A DNA stretch of 64,000 nucleotides from Flavobacterium fontis (GCF_900129405.1 NZ_FQVQ01000015.1:1-64000); one strand, 5' to 3'. Positions 50,600-60,705 are shown, numbered from the stretch's first letter. Translations and numbers: made by a program. The notes: a model not told the origin generated them from the letters alone.

Positions 50600-50703
50600 G
50601 GCAAGTCCTACACGACCAGCTCCTGCAAAATCCTCCAGGATGGGAACATAGCAAAGGTATGCGGTTGTAGCGGTGCGATGTAGGTCGCTTGCCATTTTTT
50701 TTT
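50600..50703 (+). ncRNA. ffs: Small signal recognition particle RNA (4.5S-type)
   Basis: The hallmark helix 8 is complete: CAGG (50636-50639), ATG stem, GGAA tetraloop (50643-50646), CAT stem, and AGCA (50650-50653), flanked by CCT/AGG. The ends pair over a long stem: GGCAAG plus CCTACA on the left with TGTAGG plus CTTGCC on the right (up to 50693). A nine-T run (50695-50703) ends transcription. The RNA is a scaffold for Ffh in cotranslational targeting of membrane proteins. No protein is coded in this interval. Confidence 0.96.
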
Positions 50704-50735
50704 GCACTTTCTGCAACTACTTTTCCCGCAACTTT

Positions 50736-51734
50736 ATGGAGCTTCAATGGCATATCGTTCGACTTCAATTGAAGGAAACCTTTTCCATTAGCTATGGCCA
50801 ATACGACTATCGAGATGCTTTAATTATTCAGTTGACCCATGCTGGGCAAACGGGCTATGGTGAATGCACAGCACTGGGGTATTACGGTATTGATTTGAAA
50901 CATTTTGAACAACTGTTACTACAACATCAAAAAGCGATTTCCAATTTCGGGATGCATTCTCCCCAAGAGTTTTACACGTTATTGACCCAATGGCAACTGC
51001 CAAATTTCTTGAAATCGGCCTTGGATTGCGCATATTGGGATGTCATGGGCAAGTTGGAAAAGCGTTCTTTTTTGGAATGGAATGCCCTTTCTACCGATCG
51101 AATTCCTCATTCCAGTTGGACAATTTCTGTGGCAGATGCTCCAACACAAATCGCAAAAATGCAGGCGTCACCGTGGCCAACATTTAAAGTAAAATGCCAC
51201 GGGTTTAATCGGCATCAATTAACACAACTGCTCGCGACTGATTTCCCTTTTGCGTTGGATACCAATGCGAGTTGGACTCCCGACGAATGTTTGGAGTGGA
51301 CCCAAATGTCGGGGCGGCATCGCGTTCGTTATGTTGAACAGCCCATGCCTACGGGTTTTGTCAATTATCAACACCTTTCAAAAGAGGACGGGGTGCTGTG
51401 GATGGCCGATGAAGATGCCCAAAGTGAAACCGATTTGTCATTATTGGCCAACCATTATCCTGCGGTGAACGTAAAAGTCATGAAATGCGGGGGACTCACA
51501 CCGGCGCTTGCTATGATTAAAGCCGCCAAAGCAAGGCACTTTAAGGTGATGATTGGATGTATGACCGAATCCACGATTGGAATTTCTGCAGGGGCTGTTT
51601 TGGCGCCCTTGTGTGATTACGCCGATTTGGACGGCTCCAATCTCATAGCCAATGACATCGCTACGGGAACTTCCATTAACGCAGGAGTAATCGAATTATC
51701 GACCGAACCAGGCTTAGGCATTCGCAGGAAATAA
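50736..51734 (+). CDS. Dipeptide epimerase (enolase superfamily, L-Ala-D/L-Glu type)
   Basis: From ATG 50736 the protein has 332 residues. It shows the muconate-lactonizing subgroup pattern: TGYGECTALGYYG, KVKCHG (catalytic KxK, about 151), metal ligands D in LDTNASWTPDE, E in YVEQPMP and D in MADEDAQ, and K in NVKVMKCGGLTPA. This group epimerises L-Ala-L-Glu/D-Glu in peptidoglycan peptide recycling. The longer frame (from 50673) runs through ffs and is rejected. It starts 32 bases after the ffs terminator. Confidence 0.9.
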   Translation: MELQWHIVRLQLKETFSISYGQYDYRDALIIQLTHAGQTGYGECTALGYYGIDLKHFEQLLLQHQKAISNFGMHSPQEFYTLLTQWQLPNFLKSALDCAYWDVMGKLEKRSFLEWNALSTDRIPHSSWTISVADAPTQIAKMQASPWPTFKVKCHGFNRHQLTQLLATDFPFALDTNASWTPDECLEWTQMSGRHRVRYVEQPMPTGFVNYQHLSKEDGVLWMADEDAQSETDLSLLANHYPAVNVKVMKCGGLTPALAMIKAAKARHFKVMIGCMTESTIGISAGAVLAPLCDYADLDGSNLIANDIATGTSINAGVIELSTEPGLGIRRK

Positions 51735-51759
51735 GTATCTTTAACCCAAAATAGATTTC

Positions 51760-52122
51760 ATGAAATTTGAACCGATAGTTCCGTTAATTTGGACGCATCA
51801 CTTGAACGAGACGGTGGCATTTTATACCGAAAAGTTAGGCTTTCACTTAGGTAATTACAGTGAAGAATGGGGTTGGGCCACGCTCCATCGCGATGCCTGT
51901 GAATTGATGGTTTCCCGACCTACGGCACAAACCCGTTTTGAACATCCTTTTTTTACAGGAACTTTTTATATCAAAACCGATGATGTTAGCGCCTTGTGGG
52001 ATCACGTTAAGGATTCGGTCAAAGTAGCGTATCCTATGGAGGATTTTGATTGGGGAATGCGCGAGTTTGCCATTTACGACAACAATCATTATATACTGCA
52101 ATTTGGACAGGAATTGGAATAA
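51760..52122 (+). CDS. VOC / glyoxalase-bleomycin-resistance fold protein
   Basis: The 120-residue protein has two beta-alpha-beta-beta-beta units: PIVPLIWTHHLNETVAFYTEKLGFHLG with CELMVSRP, and FYIKTDDVSALWDHVKDS with MREFAIYDNNHYILQFGQEL. Metal-ligand positions include H near 12 and E at the end. Such proteins act as dioxygenases, isomerases or drug-binding proteins; the substrate here is not known. It lies 25 bases after the epimerase. Confidence 0.88.
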   Translation: MKFEPIVPLIWTHHLNETVAFYTEKLGFHLGNYSEEWGWATLHRDACELMVSRPTAQTRFEHPFFTGTFYIKTDDVSALWDHVKDSVKVAYPMEDFDWGMREFAIYDNNHYILQFGQELE

Positions 52123-52169
52123 CAAACAGCCGTGAAAGGCAACTACACATTTTCAATAACAACAGCATC

Positions 52170-52973
52170 ATGCAACAAGTGGTTTTCATTACGGGCGCTT
52201 CCTCAGGAATTGGGAAAGCGATTGGAACATATTTACACGAAAAAGGATATCGCGTTTTTGGAACGAGTCGCTATCCCGAACGGTATCCCCATTCTGTTTT
52301 TCCGCTGGTAGCGCTTGAGGTACGCGATGTATCCAGTATCCAAGCTGCAGTTGCAAACGTTTTGGCTCAGGCGGGACGTATCGATGTGGTGATCAACAAT
52401 GCTGGGGTAGGCATCACCGGGCCGTTGGAAGAGATCCCGACAGAGGAGATTCGTCAAAATTTTGAAACCAACCTCTTTGGTCCGATTGAGGTTATGAAAG
52501 CAGTGTTGCCCCAAATGCGGGCACAGCATTCGGGATTGATTGTCAATATCACTTCGATTGCGGGGTATATGGGACTGCCATATCGCGGGGTCTACTCGGC
52601 CTCAAAAGGGGCTTTGGAACTCATTACGGAAGCAGTGAGTATGGAGGTAAAAAGTTTTGGAATAAAGGTGACCAATGTGGCGCCGGGAGATTTTGCCACC
52701 AATATCGCGGCAGGTCGCTATCATGCGCCTGTGGTACCGGGTTCGGCTTATGCATCGACGTATGGTAAAACCTTGGCTGCGATGAATGAGCATGTGGACT
52801 CGGGCAGTGATCCGCTGGAAATGGCCCAAGCGATTTATACGATTATGCAGGCCAAACAACCCAAATTGCATTATAAGATTGGAGCGTTTATGCAACGGTT
52901 CTCCATAGTCTTGAAGCGAGTTTTACCCGATCGGGTGTATGAGAAAATGTTGATGAAGCATTATGAGTTGTAG
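52170..52973 (+). CDS. Short-chain dehydrogenase/reductase
   Basis: From ATG 52170 the protein has 267 residues and the classical SDR pattern: VVFITGASSGIG (cofactor loop, 4-15), NNAGVG (about 76-81), Ser in NITSIAGYMG, and YSASKGALE (catalytic Tyr-Lys, about 145-153). GTSR after the second strand suggests NADP preference. Oxidoreductase on an unknown alcohol or ketone substrate, perhaps lipid-like. The longer frame is a chance extension into the VOC gene. Confidence 0.9.
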   Translation: MQQVVFITGASSGIGKAIGTYLHEKGYRVFGTSRYPERYPHSVFPLVALEVRDVSSIQAAVANVLAQAGRIDVVINNAGVGITGPLEEIPTEEIRQNFETNLFGPIEVMKAVLPQMRAQHSGLIVNITSIAGYMGLPYRGVYSASKGALELITEAVSMEVKSFGIKVTNVAPGDFATNIAAGRYHAPVVPGSAYASTYGKTLAAMNEHVDSGSDPLEMAQAIYTIMQAKQPKLHYKIGAFMQRFSIVLKRVLPDRVYEKMLMKHYEL

Positions 52974-52980
52974 CGGTTAG

Positions 52981-53044
52981 CAGTGTACAGTGTTCAGTGT
53001 AAAGTCGCAGTCGCAGTCGCAGTCTCAGTCGCAGTCTCAGTCGC
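52981..53044 (+). repeat. Composite short tandem repeats (CAGTGTW and AGTCKC)
   Basis: Three copies of a 7-base unit CAGTGTA/CAGTGTT (52981-53001) run into seven copies of a 6-base unit AGTCGC/AGTCTC (53003-53044). The two units share the AGT core, suggesting expansion by slippage from a common seed. No gene is present. Confidence 0.9.
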
Positions 53045-53057
53045 AGTTTTCTTATTA

Positions 53058-53120
53058 CTAGTCACTAATTACTAGTCACTAATCACTAGTCACTAATCAC
53101 TAGTCACCAATCACTAATCA
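53058..53120 (-). repeat. Heptamer tandem array, unit CTARTCA, 9 copies
   Basis: Nine adjacent heptamers CTAGTCA or CTAATCA (two with a single change) fill 53058-53120. The unit is the exact reverse complement of the TGAYTAG array at 364-447. Both arrays lie just downstream of a rightward gene. It is followed by AT-rich DNA with a likely promoter at 53162. Confidence 0.93.
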
Positions 53121-53161
53121 CTTAAATCCCAACAAAATTTTCTCAATCAAATCTGGTGTTG

Positions 53162-53312
53162 TACTTTTGCAATGTTGCGCTAGGGATGGAGGGATTGTTG
53201 AAGCTCACCCGAGGTGACGAGGGTAGCGACTCCCGACAGCCCGGCCCCGGAAGCATGGAGGGGAAGCGCCCAAAAACACAAGGTGTAAACACAACTTTTT
53301 TATAATTATACT
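53162..53312 (+). promoter_or_regulatory. Promoter box and GC-rich leader of the transaldolase-like gene
   Basis: TACTTTTG (53162-53169) is a -7 box. The ~135-base leader that follows is unusually GC-rich at 53186-53275 (for example ACCCGAGGTGACGAGGGT and CAGCCCGGCCCCGG), then AT-rich to the ATG at 53313. The GC-rich part resembles a dispersed flavobacterial intergenic repeat, so the promoter-leader relation may be a chance insertion. Confidence 0.45.
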
Positions 53313-53969
53313 ATGAAGTTTTTTATTGACACGGCGAATTTGAATGAGATTCGCGAGGCCCAATCGTTGGGAATTTTGGATGGAGTAACGACCAATCCTT
53401 CGTTGATGGCCAAAGAGGGCATTACCGGTTTGGACAACATTTTGAAGCACTATGTGGACATTTGCTCGATTGTTGAAGGGGATGTGAGTGCCGAGGTGAA
53501 TGCGACCGATTACGAGGGCATGGTGCGCGAGGGTGAGCAATTGGCCGATTTACACCCGCAGATTGTGGTGAAACTGCCCATGACCAAAGACGGTGTGCGC
53601 GCGTGTAAATATTTCTCTGATAAAGGCATCAAAACGAACGTGACGTTGGTGTTTTCTGCGGGTCAGGCCTTGTTGGCTGCCAAAGCAGGGGCTACTTATG
53701 TTTCGCCTTTTGTGGGCCGTTTGGATGATATCTCCACCGACGGATTGAATTTGATTCAAGAGATTCGCGAAATTTATGATAATTACGGCTTTGAAACCGA
53801 AATTTTGGCCGCTTCCGTTCGCCATACCATGCATATAGTAAATTGTGCGAAAATTGGAGCGGATGTGATGACAGGGCCGTTGTCAGCTATTTTAGGTTTG
53901 CTAAAACACCCGTTGACCGATATCGGATTGGCACAGTTTATTGCTGATTACCAAAAAGGAAATTCGTAA
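53313..53969 (+). CDS. Transaldolase-like fructose-6-phosphate aldolase
   Basis: The 218-residue protein is a small TalB/FSA-type aldolase: [36 protein letters not shown] at the N-terminus, [14 protein letters not shown], the Schiff-base Lys in the [10 protein letters not shown] segment (about 107-116), SPFVGRLDD and LAASVRH. It performs the transaldolase step of the pentose phosphate pathway or the fructose-6-phosphate aldol cleavage; sequence alone does not separate these. It ends in a bidirectional terminator. Confidence 0.93.
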   Translation: MKFFIDTANLNEIREAQSLGILDGVTTNPSLMAKEGITGLDNILKHYVDICSIVEGDVSAEVNATDYEGMVREGEQLADLHPQIVVKLPMTKDGVRACKYFSDKGIKTNVTLVFSAGQALLAAKAGATYVSPFVGRLDDISTDGLNLIQEIREIYDNYGFETEILAASVRHTMHIVNCAKIGADVMTGPLSAILGLLKHPLTDIGLAQFIADYQKGNS

Positions 53970-53984
53970 CACACAATACACTAC

Positions 53985-54018
53985 AAAAAAGCCCTGATTT
54001 TTCGTCAGGGCTTTTTTT
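53985..54018. terminator. Bidirectional terminator
   Basis: A 13-base stem (53985-53997 with 54005-54017) with AAAAAAGCCCTGA and its complement around a 7-base loop. The right edge touches the stop of the convergent TlpA-like gene. Confidence 0.93.
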
Positions 54019-55426
54019 ATTGTAAGTCTTCTTCAAAACGGATGTCAAACATATTGGTGAATCCGTTTTTGATCGTGAGGTCTTTGTTGATGATCATGGT
54101 GCGGTGTACTTTGGTAATCGCCCATTTGTTTTTGATTTCTTCAAAGTTAGAGCAATGGTATTGCCGGATGGGACCGAAGGAATACTTTGTTAAAGCCTCT
54201 TTCCAAGTGTTCGGATTTTTGTCCAAATTAATGGCAATGAATTCGTAATTGGGGTACTTCTTTTGCAATTCCAAGGCCTTTTTGTGCGCTGCGACGAGGT
54301 GCGAATTCAATTCTTCACTCCAGAAAAATAGTATCGTATTTTTGGTGATTAGCGAGGACGAATTGACATTTTTACCTGCCGCATCGAGTAAGGTAACGGA
54401 GGGTAGTTTTTTACCATCGGTCAATTGGTTGATCGCTTTTCCTAGTTTTAGTATTTCGTTTTTCTTGCTTTTATCGGTGGCGATTTTGTAATAGTGTTTC
54501 AAAAACTCTTGGTTGTTGACCATGTTTTGATCTTCCAACAAGTATTGAAAGGCAATGCTGTTGACCACGATATTTTTGACCTTTTCATTTTTGATGAGGG
54601 TATCGGCAATTTTGAGTTTGTTGACATTGGTTTTTAACGCCAAGTCGACTTCCGAAAAATGGTTGTGGTAGTGAATCGACCCTACATTGTTGAGCATGTA
54701 GTTGAGATACATGACAAACGGACTGAAGTCGGTCATCTTTTCATCACTAAAGTCGATTGTTTTTCGAAAATCGTAGTAATCTTTGGGCAGGGCTTTACTC
54801 ACATCGTTCCCTGTACGCATTTTGTGTACAATGGGGTAAATTTCTTTACGGGTATAGTGGGGGAAAAGGTACATGCCTTGGGCGTAGACATCAAACTCGT
54901 CATTCCATTTAATTTCCTCTTTTTTGGATTTGTAGAAAGCGATATTGTCGGCATTGACTTTGTTGATGTAAGAGAGAAATTTAGGGGCTTCGTAATCCAA
55001 GATATCAAAAATTTTGTTTTTCTCTTTCTCGTTACGAAGGTACATTTCCATCAAGAAATTGTTCTTTTGATCGCCTCGGCCACAAAAAATAATGGATTGA
55101 TCAAAATCTTTGGAATCAATATGAACGCGAATCGAGTCGTTTTTGTCAAAATAAACGTACTGGTATTCCGGCTCATGTTTGAACGTATACAATCCGGGGG
55201 CTAGGGAATCAAATTTGACAAAAAACGTATTGTCTGCTTTCAACGGAAGGGTGTCCAATACCACATTGTTTTGGCAAAAAAGGACATAACGCGATTGCGG
55301 ATTTTCAACTTCACCGCCAAAGTACGCCACATAGTTATCGGCATCGAATTCTTTTTTACAAGACGTCAATACTGAAAGTGCGGCCAAAGCTAGGGCACCA
55401 TACGTTGAGGCAATTTTGAAATTCAT
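54017..55426 (-). CDS. TlpA-like thioredoxin-fold lipoprotein lacking the CxxC motif
   Basis: The 469 residues have a lipobox (C23, VLTSC), a beta-rich N-terminal domain (30-120), a helical middle part (~125-320) and a C-terminal thioredoxin-like domain (~330-469: LPSVTLLDAAGKNVNSSSLITKNTILFFWSEELNSH, YEFIAINLDKNPNTWKEAL, VHRTMIINKD). Where TlpA has WCxxC, this has WSEELNS, so it cannot do disulfide chemistry there. It may be a binding or structural protein. The N-terminal layout matches the DUF4369/AhpC-TSA proteins of Bacteroidota. Confidence 0.85.
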   Translation of the reverse strand: MNFKIASTYGALALAALSVLTSCKKEFDADNYVAYFGGEVENPQSRYVLFCQNNVVLDTLPLKADNTFFVKFDSLAPGLYTFKHEPEYQYVYFDKNDSIRVHIDSKDFDQSIIFCGRGDQKNNFLMEMYLRNEKEKNKIFDILDYEAPKFLSYINKVNADNIAFYKSKKEEIKWNDEFDVYAQGMYLFPHYTRKEIYPIVHKMRTGNDVSKALPKDYYDFRKTIDFSDEKMTDFSPFVMYLNYMLNNVGSIHYHNHFSEVDLALKTNVNKLKIADTLIKNEKVKNIVVNSIAFQYLLEDQNMVNNQEFLKHYYKIATDKSKKNEILKLGKAINQLTDGKKLPSVTLLDAAGKNVNSSSLITKNTILFFWSEELNSHLVAAHKKALELQKKYPNYEFIAINLDKNPNTWKEALTKYSFGPIRQYHCSNFEEIKNKWAITKVHRTMIINKDLTIKNGFTNMFDIRFEEDLQ

Positions 55427-55447
55427 CTACAGTTCTGTTGTAATTCG

Positions 55448-55455
55448 CAAATGTA
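55448..55455 (-). promoter_or_regulatory. Candidate -7 box for the TlpA-like gene
   Basis: TACATTTG on the minus strand, 22 bases before the ATG at 55426. Confidence 0.55.
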
Positions 55456-55675
55456 TTTAGTAGCTGTGCAATATATTGTTAACCATTAGTTAAAAGTGAA
55501 GCCTTCAAAATCGGCTGTGGTTTCCAATGCGCTTCAAATTTGAATTATCGGCGGAAACGAACGTACGCCTCTTCTTTTGGAGGGTAGTTTAGGGGGAAAT
55601 TAAGGCTGTTCGTTTAGGGAGTTTTTTCATGCAGATTGGGCTTTATTTGCTTGTATCAAAGGATAAAAAAACTAG

Positions 55676-57358
<1,683 letters not shown>

Positions 57359-57360
57359 AA

Positions 57361-57390
57361 TAAAAATCCCGAGTCAATCGGGATTTTTTT
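57361..57390. terminator. Bidirectional terminator
   Basis: Stem AAAAATCCCGA (57362-57372) and TCGGGATTTTT (57378-57388), loop GTCAA. It separates the convergent ABC-F and acyltransferase genes. Confidence 0.93.
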
Positions 57391-58270
57391 ATGCCGTTCT
57401 TTTTTTATGTTTCCAGCGTTTATGCGTCCACATATAGTATTCAGGTTGTTCTAAAATTTGCGCTTCTACTTTGGCCATAAAAGCTTCCGAGAGTTTGTAA
57501 TCGGGAACTTCATGCACATTGTCGGAGAGTATTTCAAAAGTACCTTCATAGTATCCTCGTTTCACTTTACGCACTTTTAAAAATAGGACATTCATATCGT
57601 ATTGTTTGGCCAATGATTCTGCGCCAATGTGAATAGGCGTTTCGATTCCCATAAAATGATGCCAGTGCAAATTGGTTTCACTCCAGCGCGGTGTTTGATC
57701 GCTAGCAAAACCGTAGAGGCCTAAGATCCCTTCGCGCGCATTTTTTTCGATGGTGGGTTTGGTTTCCTTGGTGGTGATTAAATAGGCTTTAAAGCGTGAA
57801 CGAATTTTTTTGACCAAGCGATCAAAGTAGGGATTGGCAATTCGTTTATAGATGGCAAACCCTTTAAATCGAGTGTAATAATTCATCGAAATCACCCATT
57901 CATAACTTGCATAGTGACCACACATTAAGGCAATACTTTTTCCTTTTTCCTCCATTGCATGAAACAAATCCATATTGGTGAAGGTAAATCGTGTCTCCAT
58001 AGTTTTACGTGAAATAGACAAGGTTTTGATCATTTCCAAAAACATATCGCACAAATGCTGAAAGGATTTTTTCTCAATACGCAAGCGTTCGGCTTCACTA
58101 AGATGGGGCAACGCCATAGCTAGGTTGCGTCGCACGGCTTTTTTACGATACCCAATTACGCGGTAAAGTAAAATATAGATGCCATCCGACAGTAAGTATA
58201 AAAGCGGAAAAGGCAATTTGGAAATCAACCAAATTATCGGATATATGAGAAGATAGACAAGAAATTGCAT
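57389..58270 (-). CDS. LpxL/HtrB-type lipid A acyltransferase
   Basis: From ATG 58270 the protein has 293 residues: a membrane-anchoring N-terminal helix (1-30), IGYRKKAVRRNLAMALPHLS, the catalytic HxxxxE in CGHYASYEW (about 118-126) and ASDQTPRW, followed by FMGIETPIHIGAESLAKQYDMNVLF. These enzymes add secondary acyl chains to lipid A using acyl-ACP at the inner membrane; the ornithine-lipid OlsA-like alternative is less likely. The start at 58270 follows a -7 box at 58285. Confidence 0.92.
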   Translation of the reverse strand: MQFLVYLLIYPIIWLISKLPFPLLYLLSDGIYILLYRVIGYRKKAVRRNLAMALPHLSEAERLRIEKKSFQHLCDMFLEMIKTLSISRKTMETRFTFTNMDLFHAMEEKGKSIALMCGHYASYEWVISMNYYTRFKGFAIYKRIANPYFDRLVKKIRSRFKAYLITTKETKPTIEKNAREGILGLYGFASDQTPRWSETNLHWHHFMGIETPIHIGAESLAKQYDMNVLFLKVRKVKRGYYEGTFEILSDNVHEVPDYKLSEAFMAKVEAQILEQPEYYMWTHKRWKHKKRTA

Positions 58271-58284
58271 GCAAGAAATTTGTG

Positions 58285-58292
58285 CAAATATA
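58285..58292 (-). promoter_or_regulatory. Candidate -7 box for the acyltransferase gene
   Basis: TATATTTG on the minus strand, 15 bases before the ATG at 58270. It also excludes the longer 58327 start. Confidence 0.55.
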
Positions 58293-58362
58293 AAGGGTTT
58301 CCTTAAGATTTTATTTCGAATTAACAATTCTTAAGTTTGTACTTTTACCCAAAAATAGATTT

Positions 58363-58998
58363 ATGATAGTGCTATATGTCTTAATCGGAATCACGGCTTT
58401 GATCAGTTGGAAAGGGTGGGAGGACACCTATTTTTTCCGAAAATACATGTTTCATGTGGGCAGTATTCGCGCTGGCGAGCATTTCCGAATGGTAACTTCG
58501 GGATTTTTGCATGCTGACATCATGCATTTGGCTTTCAATATGATTTCCTTATATTTTTTCGCGCCGGTGGTGCTATATCAATTGGGTTTATACATGTTCT
58601 TATTTCTCTATGGAGCCAGTTTGTTGTTTGGAAGTATGTTGACATTGGCTTTGTATAAAAATCAATACCATTATACTGCTATTGGAGCTTCGGGAGCGGT
58701 AACCGGAATAATCTACGCCGCAATTTTACTCAATCCTGAGATGGAGTTGTATCTGTTTTTTATTCCAATTCCTATCAAAGCCTATCTTTTTGGGATGGGT
58801 TATTTATTGTACTCCATTTACGGGATGAAAGCACAAAATGATGGGATTGGGCATGCGGCTCACTTTGGAGGAGCAATTGCAGGATTGTTTTTTACATTGC
58901 TTAAAGCACCGCATTTGTTTTTCAATCAACCGCTTTTAGTTGCAGGATTGTTATTGCCGATCGTGATTCTTTTTTTTATGGTAAGAAAACGAAAATAA
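58363..58998 (+). CDS. Rhomboid intramembrane serine protease
   Basis: The 211 residues have six hydrophobic helices. Catalytic motifs are HADIMHLAFNMISL (about 46-59), GASGAV with the active-site Ser (about 109-114) and GHAAHFGGAIAGLFF with the catalytic His (about 166). It cuts substrates within the membrane. The substrate is unknown. A -7 box TAAGTTTG (58332-58339) precedes it, divergent from the acyltransferase gene. Confidence 0.94.
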   Translation: MIVLYVLIGITALISWKGWEDTYFFRKYMFHVGSIRAGEHFRMVTSGFLHADIMHLAFNMISLYFFAPVVLYQLGLYMFLFLYGASLLFGSMLTLALYKNQYHYTAIGASGAVTGIIYAAILLNPEMELYLFFIPIPIKAYLFGMGYLLYSIYGMKAQNDGIGHAAHFGGAIAGLFFTLLKAPHLFFNQPLLVAGLLLPIVILFFMVRKRK

Positions 58999-59047
58999 GA
59001 AAGGCACAACTTTTGTAATCCAAATAAAAACCTAAAAAATAAATATC

Positions 59048-59737
59048 ATGAGAAGAGTAATTGTTGCCATTATGTTGCTAAGTTTTGGATTGTTTACCCA
59101 AGCACAAGAAGTCAAATCACTTCCCCAAATTACGGTTTCAGGCGAGGGTAAAATGAAAGTAGCTCCCGATTACGCTGTTATTTCTTTTGGGGTTGAAACC
59201 CAAGGAAAAGAGGCAGCGGCGGTGAAAAAGACAAATGATGCTACGGTAGATGACGTATTGCGTTTTCTAAAAAAGTTTGGGATAGCGACCAATGATATGC
59301 AAACAATTGGGGTTCATTTGGGGCGCATATACACGGGTGAAAAGAATAAATTTAATTACCAAGCCATTCAAAATTTGCAAGTTACGTTACGTGATTTAAA
59401 ACAATACGATGCCTTGGTTATGGGGTTGGTAGATCAGGGAATTAATACCATTTCGGGCGTAGAATTTAAGGCAACAAAAATAGAAGAATACAAAACTCAA
59501 GTTCGCAAACTGGCCACGCAAGATGCTTTAAAACGCGCTCAGGATTACACCTCACCCTTACAGCAAAAAGTGGGAAAAGCCCATCAAATTTCAGAGACAG
59601 GGTCTATGTTATATCCTACCCTACAACGTGCTGAAGGTTTTTTTACCAAGGAAGCCGATGCCATGCCACAAGAAACGTTGGCGATTGGTGAAATCGAGAT
59701 AACGGCACAGGTGACCATCAGTTTTGTGTTGGAATAA
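59048..59737 (+). CDS. SIMPL domain (DUF541) exported protein
   Basis: The 229 residues have a signal peptide (1-19, TQAQ) and a SIMPL domain with ITVSGEGKMKVAPDYAVISFGVETQGKEAAAVKKTNDA, YQAIQNLQVTLRDLKQYDALV, and a C-terminal GEIEITAQVTISFVLE strand. Members are periplasmic, oligomer-forming proteins linked to stress responses, with no agreed reaction. It follows the rhomboid gene by 49 bases. Confidence 0.92.
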   Translation: MRRVIVAIMLLSFGLFTQAQEVKSLPQITVSGEGKMKVAPDYAVISFGVETQGKEAAAVKKTNDATVDDVLRFLKKFGIATNDMQTIGVHLGRIYTGEKNKFNYQAIQNLQVTLRDLKQYDALVMGLVDQGINTISGVEFKATKIEEYKTQVRKLATQDALKRAQDYTSPLQQKVGKAHQISETGSMLYPTLQRAEGFFTKEADAMPQETLAIGEIEITAQVTISFVLE

Positions 59738-59768
59738 CGTTCATTAGCAGGAAAGCACATTTCAAGAA

Positions 59769-60317
59769 TCAATATACCCGCTCTGGAAGATACACCGTAT
59801 CGAGAAAAGCTTTCCATTGAAGTGCATCCATAATGAGGTCGGGGTCAATTTGTTTGACCATTTCAAAAGGACGTACAATTTGGTGTCTTTGGAGTTGGTA
59901 TTGGTGAATCAAGTGTTGCACCAAAGGAAGGGCTTTTTGTAAAACTTTTTGTGGAATGGGTCCCTCAGTCGCACAGAGTTCGATACCCAAGGTGACATTA
60001 TTGGCCGATTTTTCGTTTCCCATCAATTGACGGGCTAGGGGCGTGTAATTGTAAAAGGCTGCGCCAACATGATATCCCGTTTCTGTTTCGGGAAGGGTTT
60101 GCACAATAGTAGTTTCATTGATTACATAATGCGGCGCATACCGTATCAATTGCCGTTCGGTGTTGTACCGTCGTTCATTCATAAACCGCAACCGTTCGTC
60201 GATTGATTTGGCCGTCGAATAGGGTAAAGAACGATGAATAACCAAGGCATTTACGCAAGCAATAGTTCTTCCCGAACGATTATAACCTCCCAAATACTGT
60301 GTGTCGATGGCAACCAT
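59769..60317 (-). CDS. N-acetylmuramoyl-L-alanine amidase-like protein
   Basis: The 182 residues match the amidase_2 (T7 lysozyme/PGRP) fold: ALVIHRSLPYS with the first zinc His (~28), YAPHYVINETTIVQTLPETETGYHVGA with the second His region, and VTLGIELCA. The usual C-terminal His-x-DhVpGRKxDP is replaced by RHQIVRPFEMVKQIDPD, still similar. No signal peptide is seen, so it is either exported by another route or cytosolic. Probably cuts the glycan-peptide amide bond of peptidoglycan. Confidence 0.8.
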   Translation of the reverse strand: MVAIDTQYLGGYNRSGRTIACVNALVIHRSLPYSTAKSIDERLRFMNERRYNTERQLIRYAPHYVINETTIVQTLPETETGYHVGAAFYNYTPLARQLMGNEKSANNVTLGIELCATEGPIPQKVLQKALPLVQHLIHQYQLQRHQIVRPFEMVKQIDPDLIMDALQWKAFLDTVYLPERVY

Positions 60318-60340
60318 AAGAAATTGGTTTAGAGTTAGGT

Positions 60341-60646
60341 TTAAAATGTAGAGCGATGTTTTTCTTTATTTGCCCCTGTGCCAAGGACTTTCTGAAAACA
60401 AAAAGGGAATATTGCTCCCAGTAAAAACGGAATGATTCCAAGTGTTGAAGTGGAAACATAAACTACCAGTAAACATTCGGAGGTTCCCCCGATGAGAAGA
60501 CTTGCCACAAGTGCATTCGCTGCTTGAATGCTATTTCTGGATGAAAATTTAGATTGAAATGAAGCGCACAAATAATAGTGAAGGGACAGATAGAGGCCTT
60601 GTCCTAGCATTCCCATTATAGCCCCCGTTATTAGTGCACATACCAT
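60341..60646 (-). CDS. Small hydrophobic membrane protein
   Basis: The 101 residues carry three hydrophobic stretches (about 3-25, 42-60 and 64-85) and a basic C-terminus. GAIMGMLGQGLYLSLHYYLC and TLGIIPFLLGAIFPF suggest a small integral protein. No family is recognised. It lies 23 bases before the amidase gene on the same strand; the pair could be cotranscribed like a holin and lysin, but I see nothing else phage-like. Confidence 0.5.
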   Translation of the reverse strand: MVCALITGAIMGMLGQGLYLSLHYYLCASFQSKFSSRNSIQAANALVASLLIGGTSECLLVVYVSTSTLGIIPFLLGAIFPFCFQKVLGTGANKEKHRSTF

Positions 60647-60705
60647 ACGTATTGATTTAAAATTTTATCCTTAGCGTTGGTTTGTTTTTTACCTTTTTCT
60701 GTAGT

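Noticed and set aside
54659-55204. A 181-residue hydrophobic frame opposite the TlpA-like gene
   Set aside because: It is the complement of charged and aromatic residues of a well-supported lipoprotein; the hydrophobicity is a mirror effect.
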